This document shows, one piece after another, positions 42,649 to 50,985 of a stretch of DNA of 64,000 bases. How positions within the stretch are numbered: the first letter of the stretch is position 1; each line of letters begins with the position of its first letter. The notes beneath the pieces were generated by a model. That model was not told the origin of the DNA. It worked only from the letters and a program-made list of their open reading frames with translations, and did no database searches. The position numbers and the translations under genes were made by a program. This DNA is from Evansella vedderi (GTDB lineage: Bacteria > Bacillota > Bacilli > Bacillales > Salisediminibacteriaceae), in assembly GCF_030813435.1 (NCBI RefSeq), contig NZ_JAUSUG010000001.1, positions 434,001 through 498,000 of the forward strand. The letters run 5' to 3'.

Positions 42649-43558
42649 ATGGAAGCTATTAGTCTAGTAAATGTTATACGAGGAAAGTATATTGAAAGTA
42701 TGCATAAAGGACATATAGATAGCCGTTGTTGATGGGGAGGAAAAATTACTTTATAGTGCTGGAAATCCGGAGAGAAAGCTATATGCCCGTTCATCTATGA
42801 AACCGATCCAGGCCGTTCCTGTTGTGGAAACTGGAGCAGTTGATTTTTTCCAGTTTAGCGATGCGGATCTTTCCCTTTGTTGTGCTTCCCATAGCGGGGA
42901 ACCAATGCACACCGACCGGGCCTTGGCTATATTAAAAAGTTTAGGATTAGAAGAGGAAGCTTTACAATGCGGTACACTTATCCCACGGTGGCAGGAAACC
43001 TATTACAAGCTAGACCATCCCGTGCAACAACGAATTCTCCAAACGGTAAATGAAATTTGTGATTACCCTTCGGAGGAAATTGAAATTGGGATGGATGGGT
43101 GCGGTGTTCCCGTTCACGGCCTTCCATTACAAGCCCTTGCCCATGGCTATACAAAAATGACAAAGCCAGAGGAAATGGGATGGGCAGAAACGAGGGTGAA
43201 AGCGGTGAAGAGGGTTTCGGATGCCAAGATTGCTGCCCCAGAAATGGTAGGTGGAACGGGACGATTTTGCACCGACTTTATAAAAGCGGGCAAGGGAAGA
43301 TTTTTTGGAAAAGCCGGGGCTGAAGCTGTCTATTGCATCGGAGACAAGGAAACAGGAATTGGAATCGCGTTAAAAATAGAGGACGGAAATGGAAGAGCGA
43401 TGTATCCTGCCGCAGTAGAAGTATTACGTCAACTTTCATTGATCGATGACAAACAAACGGAAGAGTTAATGAATTATTATCGACCAAAGCTCCGCAATGC
43501 AAGGGACGAAGTAATTGGAGAACTAAATCCTGTTTTTACACTTTCGGCTGGCTCTTAA
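42649..43558 (+). pseudogene. L-asparaginase II, frameshifted by a 4-bp duplication
   Basis: The gene starts at ATG 42649 (AGAGGG upstream) with MEAISLVNVIRGKYIESMHK, then hits a stop. The rest, AVVDGEEKLLYSAGNPERKL...SSMKPIQAVPVVETGA, continues in another frame to 43558. At 42715-42722 the sequence ATAGATAG is a tandem 4-base duplication; removing one ATAG restores HIAVVDGEEK, which fits the family N-terminus. The remaining 253-aa frame keeps the SSMKP catalytic region, CCASHSGE, DGCGVP and GGTGRFCTDF. Restored length is ~302 aa. Either a pseudogene or a phase-variable state; translation from an internal start would lack the N-terminal strand. Confidence 0.88.
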
Positions 43559-43630
43559 GTACCTTTCCATAATAATACAAACTCTCCTCGGGCATAATAA
43601 GTGTAATTCATTTTGATTGGGAGGATTTAC

Positions 43631-45310
43631 ATGAGTAAAACGGAGAGTGCTTTGTCCATTTTTGCCCTGGGCGGCATGAGTGAGATTGGGAAAAATATGT
43701 ATGCCATACAATGTGCGGATGATATTGTCATCATCGACTGTGGAAATAAGTTCCCCGATGAAAGCTTGCTAGGGATTGATCTCATTATTCCTGATATGAC
43801 GTATTTACTAGAGAACAAGGATAAAGTCCGGGCCTTAATTGTTACTCACGGACATGAGGATCACATCGGGGGAATCCCTTTCTTTTTGAAAAAATTTAAT
43901 GTACCCGTATATGCCACGCGCTTCACCTTAGGGTTAATTGAGCTGAAATTAAAGGAACATAAAATTCTAAGGGAGTCGGAGCTGAAGGAAATCAATTCAG
44001 ACTCTAACTTATCTTTTGGTGAAATGAGCGTGAGCTTTTTCAAAGTAACGCATAGTATTCCAGACTGTCTCGGCATTGTTTTTCACACACCAGAAGGGAA
44101 TATTGTACATACGGGGGACTTCAAATTTGACATGACCCCAGCCGTTGGGGAAGAGCGTTCGGAGCTCCATAAAATGTCGGATATCGGAAAAGAAGGGGTG
44201 CTCTTGTTGTTGTCAGAGAGCACAAATGCGGAGCGTCCAGGACTGACTCCTTCGGAAAAAATGGTGGGGGAGCATGTAGAAGAAGCCTTCCTGAAAGCGG
44301 ATGGGAAGGTCATACTGTCCACCTTCGCATCCAACGTGAGCCGCGTCCAGCAAGTGGTGGATGCTTGTGTGAAAACGGACCGCAAGCTGGCACTTTTGGG
44401 GCGAAGCATGGTGAATGTGGTGTCGATCGCCATGGAACGGGGTTACTTAGATGTACCAGAAGGGATGTTGATTGAGCAGGATCAAATTCATGCACTGATG
44501 CCGGAGCAGGTGGCGATTTTATGTACAGGGAGTCAAGGGGAACCAATGGCTGCCCTATCCCGATTGTCTACCGGCGATTTCCGTGGCGTGGAGATCTTGG
44601 CCGGAGACACGGTCATCTTAGCAGCAGGTCCCATCCCAGGTAATGAAAAGAGTGTCACGAAGATCGTGGATAATTTGTATTCCATTGGCGCGAAAGTAAT
44701 TTATGGCTCTGGAAGTTCCTCCGGCATGCATGTTTCAGGGCATGGCTATCAGGAAGATCTGAAACTGATGCTTACATTAATGAAGCCGAAATACTTTATC
44801 CCAATCCATGGGGAAGTTCGCATGCTGCATCACCACCGAATGTTAGCGGAATCCGTCGGTGTTGAACCAGGGAATACATTTATCATGAAAAATGGGGATG
44901 TGGTCGATATTGATCATGGGGAAGCCCGTCAAACTAGGAAGATTCCAGCAGGGGATGCCTACGTAGATGGCGTCAGCGTTGGCGATGTCGGGGAAATGGT
45001 ACTCCGGGACCGCAAGCAGCTGTCCGAGGACGGGATGCTCGTCTTTGTGCTCACCATCAGCAAATCTGAAAGAAAGCTCGTTTCAGGCCCAGACACGATT
45101 ACCCGAGGATTCGTCTATGTGAAAAATTCAGAGGAACTGTTGAAAGATATTAATCGCCTTGTAACGAAGGCGGTGAATGAGCAGTTGACAGAAAATCGTA
45201 AACTCCAATGGAAGGACATGAAAAATCATATTAAAAAGCATGTAGGACAATACCTATTCCAGCATACAAAGAGAAAACCAATGATCCTTCCGCTGATCAT
45301 TGAAATTTAA
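43631..45310 (+). CDS. Ribonuclease J (paralogue)
   Basis: A 559-aa metallo-beta-lactamase/beta-CASP ribonuclease, cytosolic, with endo- and 5'-exonuclease roles in mRNA decay and RNA processing. Zinc motif HGHEDH at 73-78 (H73, H75, D77, H78), later His in THSIPD, Asp in HTGDFKFD, beta-CASP motifs STFASN and TGSQGEP, and His in PIHGEVRM; C-terminal domain ending KRKPMILPLIIEI. ATG 43631 follows GGGAGG. Length agrees with RNase J1. Bacilli normally carry rnjA (beside rpoY) and rnjB (near dapA or ymfA); neither context is seen here, so this may be a further paralogue. Confidence 0.88.
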   Translation: MSKTESALSIFALGGMSEIGKNMYAIQCADDIVIIDCGNKFPDESLLGIDLIIPDMTYLLENKDKVRALIVTHGHEDHIGGIPFFLKKFNVPVYATRFTLGLIELKLKEHKILRESELKEINSDSNLSFGEMSVSFFKVTHSIPDCLGIVFHTPEGNIVHTGDFKFDMTPAVGEERSELHKMSDIGKEGVLLLLSESTNAERPGLTPSEKMVGEHVEEAFLKADGKVILSTFASNVSRVQQVVDACVKTDRKLALLGRSMVNVVSIAMERGYLDVPEGMLIEQDQIHALMPEQVAILCTGSQGEPMAALSRLSTGDFRGVEILAGDTVILAAGPIPGNEKSVTKIVDNLYSIGAKVIYGSGSSSGMHVSGHGYQEDLKLMLTLMKPKYFIPIHGEVRMLHHHRMLAESVGVEPGNTFIMKNGDVVDIDHGEARQTRKIPAGDAYVDGVSVGDVGEMVLRDRKQLSEDGMLVFVLTISKSERKLVSGPDTITRGFVYVKNSEELLKDINRLVTKAVNEQLTENRKLQWKDMKNHIKKHVGQYLFQHTKRKPMILPLIIEI

Positions 45311-45318
45311 AGTTTGTT

Positions 45319-45357
45319 TTGCGACACTTCCCTTGATAATTTGTGCGGAAGTGTCGC
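45319..45357. terminator. Hairpin between RNase J and the convergent gene
   Basis: GCGACACTTCC pairs with GGAAGTGTCGC; no T tail follows, so it may be a weak terminator or a 3'-end stabiliser. Confidence 0.5.
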
Positions 45358-45401
45358 GAACCGACTTTAATTCATACCGAAAGCCAATTTCCAGGGACGC
45401 T

Positions 45402-46598
45402 TTATTTATTTTTTACAACAATAGTGGCCCCTGTTTTTACAAATTTAAGATCTTGTTCGTGGCCATCAACAAGAAGGCCTACGCTTTCCCCTTTTGTTGC
45501 GGACTTCACAAATTCTCGGTATTTGTCAATTTTCCTAATGACACTTTCGAAAACAGCTCCCCCTGGTGCCTTAACTTCAATGGTATCCCCAACGGAGAAA
45601 GAGCCCCGTTCCACATCTGCAAGCAAAATGACCCCCATGTTTGTGATGTTAATTAGATCAGATGCCACAGCGAAATCGTCGATCCACCCATCGGGACGAA
45701 CGAATTCTAACGATTGAACAAAGTCCATTTCCCTACTAATCACATCTAACATGTATTCCCTAAATGGAAGATTATCAGAATGCTGTTCGTTGCAAATATC
45801 TTTACGGATGTTTAGGAGCCGTAACATCTGTTCACTATAAACGCCTAGAATATTCCGATATCCAATCTCCATTTGATTTTCGTTGGCCAAGGAGATATAG
45901 AAGTTGAAATTGGCGTAATCATCTTTCGTCACCAGACGATGATCCAATGAAGTGAAATACTTGTCCCAGCACTTCTTTCCTTCCTCCAAATCTCTCACTT
46001 CCGTATCCCGCCAATACAAGGAAGCCATTTTAGCATGGCAAATGGTGCTTCCATTTTTTGCTCCGGCAGAGTAATAGTCAAGGGCCCTTTGCACGTCAAT
46101 GGTCACACCGTCCCCATATTCATACATACGCCCTAAATAGATGTAGGCAGGGAGAATTCCATATTGAATGGCCTCAAGGAATATTTCCCGGGCCTTCCCA
46201 TAATCCTGCTTTAAATTCCCACGACCATAATAATAATTACACCCCTCATCGAAGAGCTCGTACCCGTAGTTAGGGTTATCTTTTTTAGATGTCGACTCCC
46301 ATAACGTTCCCATTAACACTTTATTTTTTACTTCCTGAATGCCTTCAATTGCTTTGTAAGGCTCTAGTTGAAAAAACTGTTTCTGATTACTAATCTGGGA
46401 TTCTATGAATAAATCATGAATAGCTTTTTCTGCAACATCTAGGGCTTCCTGAAAAAATTCTCGATAAACGAGTATAGAAGGGGTAGTGACTCCCGTCAAT
46501 TCCGCCATTCCTTTAGCTGGGTCTATTTTACTTTTACCTATTTTCACCTTTCCCTCCATGGAAGGATTCATCAAAACGTATAGATAACCACTGCTCAT
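45402..46598 (-). CDS. GIY-YIG (T5orf172)-like / Sel1 repeat / EF-Tu-domain-2-like fusion
   Basis: A 398-aa soluble protein with an unusual set of parts. Residues ~1-95: YLYVLMNPSMEGKVKIGKS opening, the T5orf172/Mug113 form of the GIY-YIG fold, normally a nuclease-like module in phages. Residues ~110-235: Sel1/TPR-like helical repeats (AREIFLEAIQYGILPAYIYLGRMYEYGDG, ALDYYSAGAKNGS). Residues ~235-310: helical linker. Residues ~310-398: a beta-barrel like domain 2 of translation GTPases (VERGSFSVGDTIEVKAPGG, KGESVGLLVDG). The GTPase domain itself is absent. GAGGGTGTGGAAG precedes ATG. Convergent with RNase J; no nearby gene explains it. Function unknown; a regulatory or nucleic-acid-related role is guesswork. 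Confidence 0.75.
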   Translation of the reverse strand: MSSGYLYVLMNPSMEGKVKIGKSKIDPAKGMAELTGVTTPSILVYREFFQEALDVAEKAIHDLFIESQISNQKQFFQLEPYKAIEGIQEVKNKVLMGTLWESTSKKDNPNYGYELFDEGCNYYYGRGNLKQDYGKAREIFLEAIQYGILPAYIYLGRMYEYGDGVTIDVQRALDYYSAGAKNGSTICHAKMASLYWRDTEVRDLEEGKKCWDKYFTSLDHRLVTKDDYANFNFYISLANENQMEIGYRNILGVYSEQMLRLLNIRKDICNEQHSDNLPFREYMLDVISREMDFVQSLEFVRPDGWIDDFAVASDLINITNMGVILLADVERGSFSVGDTIEVKAPGGAVFESVIRKIDKYREFVKSATKGESVGLLVDGHEQDLKFVKTGATIVVKNK

Positions 46599-47029
46599 AC
46601 TACTTCCACACCCTCTCTGAAAAAAACGGATAGCCTCCGTTCAACACTTACAAAAAAATAATTGTTAATTTAATGGTAACAAAGAAAAGGGGCAGATGGA
46701 AAGGAAAGCAACTGAATCCCTTACATTTGGAAGGTAGATAGGGCAAGCACCACAGACCTAGTACCATTCGTCCCAAATTTAAATTTAGTAGTGTTTTGGC
46801 TGCTTAGTAGATTAAATTTACTATTTTTTAACTAGATATTTTTCATATTGGATATATTTAACATTGAAACGACAGTGGTAAAGATGAAAAATAAGACAAA
46901 AGGTAGAGAGTAATAGAATTTAGCAGATAGAAGAGTCGAAATAGAGAGAAAATATTTCATAGTAACAGGCTTGATAGTTTTATATACTTTCCTTGTAAAA
47001 AAATTACAAGTGAAAGGATGGATGACAGT
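46599..47029. other. Gene-free divergent intergenic region
   Basis: About 430 A/T-rich bases between two divergent genes. A perfect 7-bp inverted repeat, CTTGTAA (46992-46998) / TTACAAG (47004-47010), stands directly before the ribosome site of the next gene. No further gene or riboswitch recognised. Confidence 0.5.
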
Positions 47030-48454
47030 TTGAAAAGGAAGAATCTTTTAGTAAAATCAGCTTTAGCTGGAGTTCTGGCAATTTCAACACTAGTGCCTAC
47101 TGGGTTAGCCCATGATGCTTTTGAAGGGGGCTCCAAACTTGAAGGGGAAGTATTAACGCAAGAGGATTTGCAATTTTTACAGGATGCAAAATTATCTGGA
47201 GGTAAAAATTTAAGGTTTTTGCATGAAGCAGCAGCTGTTCAAATTAGTCCTAGGGAAGATGGAAGGCAGAACAACACAGCAGATGTGTATGCCCATCAAG
47301 GTTTTGCCTATTTAGGAACACATACAGCAAATGGTGCCAATGGGGGAGTCCGGGTTTTTGATTTAAAGGATCCGTCCAATCCAGTAGAGGTTGCTAAATT
47401 CGCAGATGATATTCCGTTTACTTGGCAGGAAAAGGTTATTGTTAAACGGGTGAATACCCCTCATTTTAAAGGAGATTTAGCTGCTGTAAGTGTTCAGCAA
47501 ACTTCCAGAAATAACGTCAACCGTCCTGACAGTTTCGGGGGCGTCTTACTCTATGATGTGACGAACCCGTATGAGCCAGAGCGATTAGGTTTTTATCCAT
47601 TGGATCGTAGAATTACGGGAACGCATGAACTTTACTTAACTACGCAAGGAAACAGGGCACTTGTTCTAGCATCCAATCCATATGCTGATTTCTATACAGG
47701 GGGAGTGGAGAAGGACTTCCAAATTATCGATGTATCGGATCCAGCAAATCCGGAGAAGCTGTGGCAATTTGATCCACGAATTCTTCCAGAGGTTCCAGAA
47801 AACTTTAATGGATACCATTGGAATGCACCAGATGGAAAAACTCGTCCATTGTTTAACCATAGCGTAATTACAGATAACAATGGCCATCATGCCTATGTAT
47901 CCATGTGGGATTTGGGAACTGTCATCTTTAATATCCGTGATCCGGAAAAGCCAGTTTATTTAGGTAGAACAGAGTACCGAGAGGATCAAAAGGGTGCCGC
48001 TCACTCTGCCGCCCTCGCTCGCGGTGGAACGATTTTAATTGAAACCCGTGAAATTGCTAACCCTTTTGGAGCAGGATATGAAGATGCCTATGGCTATACT
48101 CGTATTTTTGATATTCGTGACAAAACAAACCCAGTGTTGCTTAGTGAATTCACTACAGATTTAACATTTGATTTTACACCTCCAATCAATACATTTGCAA
48201 AAACGGTACATGATCCGAAGGTGTTAGGAAATACACTATATCTATCCTATTACTCTGGCGGGGTTATCTCTGTAGATATTACGGACCCTGCAAATCCAGT
48301 GGAAATTGGTCGCTATACTCCTGACCGTTCCAATGTGTGGGGAGTCTTTGTGGATAGAAACTATGTTTTAGCATCGGACATGGGCCAAGGTCTCAAGGTA
48401 CTACTAAAAAATAACTCCAACGCCGGAGACAGAAACGTGAAAGTAGCGGAGTAA
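47030..48454 (+). CDS. Secreted LVIVD-repeat beta-propeller protein
   Basis: A 474-aa protein with a signal peptide (1-~28, ending TGLAHDAF) and then LVIVD-type repeats (~85-465): GGVRVFDLKDPSNPVEV, GVLLYDVTNPYEPERL, FQIIDVSDPANPEKL, TVIFNIRDPEKPVYL, TRIFDIRDKTNPVLL, GVISVDITDPANPVEI, a repeat that builds a surface beta-propeller. The substrate or ligand is unknown. The start is placed at TTG 47030 with AAAGGATGG at good distance; ATG 47018 is in frame, but the ribosome site would touch it. A small inverted repeat precedes the site. Single gene with strong terminators. Confidence 0.82.
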   Translation: MKRKNLLVKSALAGVLAISTLVPTGLAHDAFEGGSKLEGEVLTQEDLQFLQDAKLSGGKNLRFLHEAAAVQISPREDGRQNNTADVYAHQGFAYLGTHTANGANGGVRVFDLKDPSNPVEVAKFADDIPFTWQEKVIVKRVNTPHFKGDLAAVSVQQTSRNNVNRPDSFGGVLLYDVTNPYEPERLGFYPLDRRITGTHELYLTTQGNRALVLASNPYADFYTGGVEKDFQIIDVSDPANPEKLWQFDPRILPEVPENFNGYHWNAPDGKTRPLFNHSVITDNNGHHAYVSMWDLGTVIFNIRDPEKPVYLGRTEYREDQKGAAHSAALARGGTILIETREIANPFGAGYEDAYGYTRIFDIRDKTNPVLLSEFTTDLTFDFTPPINTFAKTVHDPKVLGNTLYLSYYSGGVISVDITDPANPVEIGRYTPDRSNVWGVFVDRNYVLASDMGQGLKVLLKNNSNAGDRNVKVAE

Positions 48455-48514
48455 AAATTCTTTGAAGTTGTCCCATTTATCATTTTAAATGTTGGCAATG
48501 ACTACGCTCGACGC

Positions 48515-48552
48515 AAGCCCACTATGAGAAACCCGCTCATAGTGGGCTTTGA
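48515..48552 (+). terminator. Terminator after the LVIVD gene
   Basis: AAGCCCACTATGAG (48515-48528) pairs with CTCATAGTGGGCTT (48536-48549). Confidence 0.85.
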
Positions 48553-48583
48553 AAAGAGTGCGTCGGCTTCGTTCATTGCATCA

Positions 48584-48625
48584 AGGGGGTCTCAAAAGGT
48601 AAACCCCTCCTTTTGAGACCCCCTC
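48584..48625. terminator. Terminator of the UPF0316 gene (minus strand)
   Basis: AGGGGGTCTCAAAAGG (48584-48599) pairs perfectly with CCTTTTGAGACCCCCT (48609-48624). The two neighbouring hairpins separate convergent genes. Confidence 0.85.
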
Positions 48626-48629
48626 TACT

Positions 48630-49187
48630 TTACGCAGACTTGTTCTTTTTCTTTTTCAAAAACAGCTCTCGGCGTCGTCTCATGCCTTTAGTAATATAAC
48701 CGCCTTTAAAGTTCCGTGGTTCATAGGAGGCGACAAATGCTTTTTCCTCATATTGATCAATGATTTCGTAAAATTCCTTCTCCCGATCTCTTCTGGCGGT
48801 ACAGTATAGGAGATAGCGGGTGGAGTTGATTCCTTCCACTGTGGAGGTGGAAACACTGAATCCTACTTCCCTTAGGCGATTAATCAACGCTTCGTTTTTT
48901 TGCGTAATATTGGCTTCAATGGTAACAAAACCAATCGCTAGCTTCTCTTCTATCAAAGCTCCTATATATAAACCGGCACCAAACCCTAGGGCATAGGCAG
49001 CCATGTTGTAAAAGTTGGAAAGGTCGCTTAATACGATCCCAATAGCAACAATATAAATAACAGCTTCTAATATACCAAAGCCCGCTGCTTTACCTTTAAG
49101 CCCCTTTACCATCATAATTGTTCGTAACGTCAGGATAGGGACAAACAACAACTGGGCCACAAAAATAATAATAGCTTCCCATAACAT
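48630..49187 (-). CDS. UPF0316/DUF2179 membrane protein
   Basis: A 185-aa protein: three membrane helices (about residues 3-80), then a DUF2179 cytosolic domain (~95-170, [33 protein letters not shown]) and a basic tail ([12 protein letters not shown]). Known as UPF0316 (YebE) in bacilli, function unknown. ATG 49187 follows AAAGAGGTG; the frame extends to a GTG at 49196 inside that site. Confidence 0.88.
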   Translation of the reverse strand: MLWEAIIIFVAQLLFVPILTLRTIMMVKGLKGKAAGFGILEAVIYIVAIGIVLSDLSNFYNMAAYALGFGAGLYIGALIEEKLAIGFVTIEANITQKNEALINRLREVGFSVSTSTVEGINSTRYLLYCTARRDREKEFYEIIDQYEEKAFVASYEPRNFKGGYITKGMRRRRELFLKKKKNKSA

Positions 49188-49415
49188 AAAAAACACCTCT
49201 TTCGATTTCCGAGTCTAGTCCATTTTAACAGGGATAAAACATAAATAAAGAGGTTTCTGCCTATTTACAATAAATTACCTACTCCAAGCCCTATGTCACG
49301 CCCATTAACCTCCCTAGCTGGATTAAATTCTCCATGAAGAGTAAAATATGTACTGAAAGAAAAGGACCACATTTTTATGATAGAAACCTCCTTTTTATTA
49401 GAAAGGATCCTGTTT

Positions 49416-50684
49416 ATGTTACAAAAAAAATATCGCCCACTTAACATTCCTTCTAACTATGATCGGGAGCTGTTTACGAAGGATTTAATTGCGGGTATTA
49501 CCCTTTTTGTTATGCTTATACCTCAAGGGATGGCCTACGCCATGCTTGCTGGACTCCCACCAGTGATGGGGTTGTATGCTTCCACGATCCCGCTCATCGT
49601 CTACGCCATTTTTGCTTCATCGAAACATTTATCAGTGGGACCAGTTGCCATCACATCCTTATTGGTGTTCTCGGGCATTTCCGCATATGCCGAACCGTCT
49701 ACAACTAATTTCATATCCCTGGCCCTGTCCTTAACCATTCTCACTGGAATTATTCAGCTGCTCCTCGGACTTTTCCGGGCAGGATTCGTTATTAAGTACA
49801 TATCGGGCACTGTTTTAGTAGGTTACACTTCAGCTGCCGCCATTGTCATTGGTATGAGTCAGCTGCAGCATCTGTTAGGTGTAGACCTTGGTAATTACCT
49901 GCAAATCCATTTATTGTTTACCGAGCTTTTGGCAAAAATCAGTGACATTCATCTCATTACCTTTTTCCTTGGAGTGGGGAGTATTGCTTTTCTTGTATTG
50001 GTAAAAAAATTTAGTCCGCGATTACCAGAGGCACTTCTTATCGTGCTAATGTCTATTTTTACAGTGCTTCTTCTTGGATTACATAAGGAAGGTGTGCAAA
50101 TCGTTGGGCATGTTCCGAAAGGTATTCCCAGCTTTGCCGTACCGAACTTTTCCTTTGAATTATTCAAGCAATTAATTCCTATTGCTTTCACCATCTCCAT
50201 TTTAGGATTTATGGAATCTTTTGCCATTGGTAAAGCGATTGCTGACAGGGAAAATTACACGATCAATCCTAATAAGGAATTTAAAGCATTGGGCATCGCC
50301 AACATCGTAGGCTCCTTTTTCCAGAGCTATCCTATTAATGGGAGCTTCTCTAGAAGTGCTGTTAACCATCAAACGGGGGGAGTAACCCAGGTTACTTCCC
50401 TTGTGACGGCGGGACTTATCCTGCTCACCTTGCTCTTTTTTACGGCCTTCTTTTACTATTTGCCAAAGGCAGTCCTAGCCGCCATCATCATAGTAGCTGT
50501 TTACAAACTAATTAATATTCAGCAGTTAGTTCACCTGGTAAAAGTACGATCGGCGGAGGCATGGAGCTGGTGTGTTACCTTTTTCAGCACCCTCCTCATC
50601 GGAATTCAGTGGGGGATATTGATTGGAGTCCTATTTTCCTTCACTTTTAATTACCTTTTGGGAAAAATTTTAAGAAGAAGTTAA
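49416..50684 (+). CDS. SulP-family anion transporter without STAS domain
   Basis: A 422-aa SLC26/SulP carrier in the cytoplasmic membrane. Signature DLIAGITLFVMLIPQGMAYAMLAGLPP, GLYAST, SVGPVAITS, then NGSFSRSAVNHQTGGVTQVTS in the later half. The 12-14 helix transport region is complete, but the protein ends right after the last helix, whereas most SulP proteins carry a cytosolic STAS domain of ~130 residues. Substrate could be sulfate, bicarbonate or another anion. ATG 49416 with AAAGGA upstream is preferred over 49377. A terminator follows. Confidence 0.9.
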   Translation: MLQKKYRPLNIPSNYDRELFTKDLIAGITLFVMLIPQGMAYAMLAGLPPVMGLYASTIPLIVYAIFASSKHLSVGPVAITSLLVFSGISAYAEPSTTNFISLALSLTILTGIIQLLLGLFRAGFVIKYISGTVLVGYTSAAAIVIGMSQLQHLLGVDLGNYLQIHLLFTELLAKISDIHLITFFLGVGSIAFLVLVKKFSPRLPEALLIVLMSIFTVLLLGLHKEGVQIVGHVPKGIPSFAVPNFSFELFKQLIPIAFTISILGFMESFAIGKAIADRENYTINPNKEFKALGIANIVGSFFQSYPINGSFSRSAVNHQTGGVTQVTSLVTAGLILLTLLFFTAFFYYLPKAVLAAIIIVAVYKLINIQQLVHLVKVRSAEAWSWCVTFFSTLLIGIQWGILIGVLFSFTFNYLLGKILRRS

Positions 50685-50696
50685 ACTTTTAGCTGG

Positions 50697-50745
50697 AAAA
50701 ACATGATCATACCTTTTGGAGAAGGGGTATTTTCATGTTTTTTTA
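50697..50745 (+). terminator. Terminator after the SulP gene
   Basis: AAACATGA ... TTTCATGTTTTTTT with an inner ATACC/GGGGTAT stem. Confidence 0.75.
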
Positions 50746-50769
50746 TTGTAGTCTGCAGGTTTAAGCCGT

Positions 50770-50905
50770 TGGAGTTTCCGGTAAATTGGCTAATCTATCG
50801 AAATAGGGACATAATCTATCGAATAGGGAAGATAATCTATCGAAATCAAGCACTAATTTATCGAAATCCAGAATAATCTACCTAACTAGAATAATTATTA
50901 TGTAG
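50770..50905 (+). repeat. 21-bp CTATCGA tandem array F (diverged)
   Basis: Units at 50795, 50816, 50837, 50858 (TTATCGA) and 50879 (CTACCTA), spacing exactly 21, with the lead-in TTTCCGGTAAATTGGCTAAT and the exit AACTAGAATAATTATTAT. The long leader seen before B and C is absent. Confidence 0.9.
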
Positions 50906-50985
50906 ATCCCACCTAAAAAGGTGTTTTTAAGTGGAGGATGTAGGGTAAAATTGTAGGTATTACGTATTAGTTAGTTGGTGAAGAC

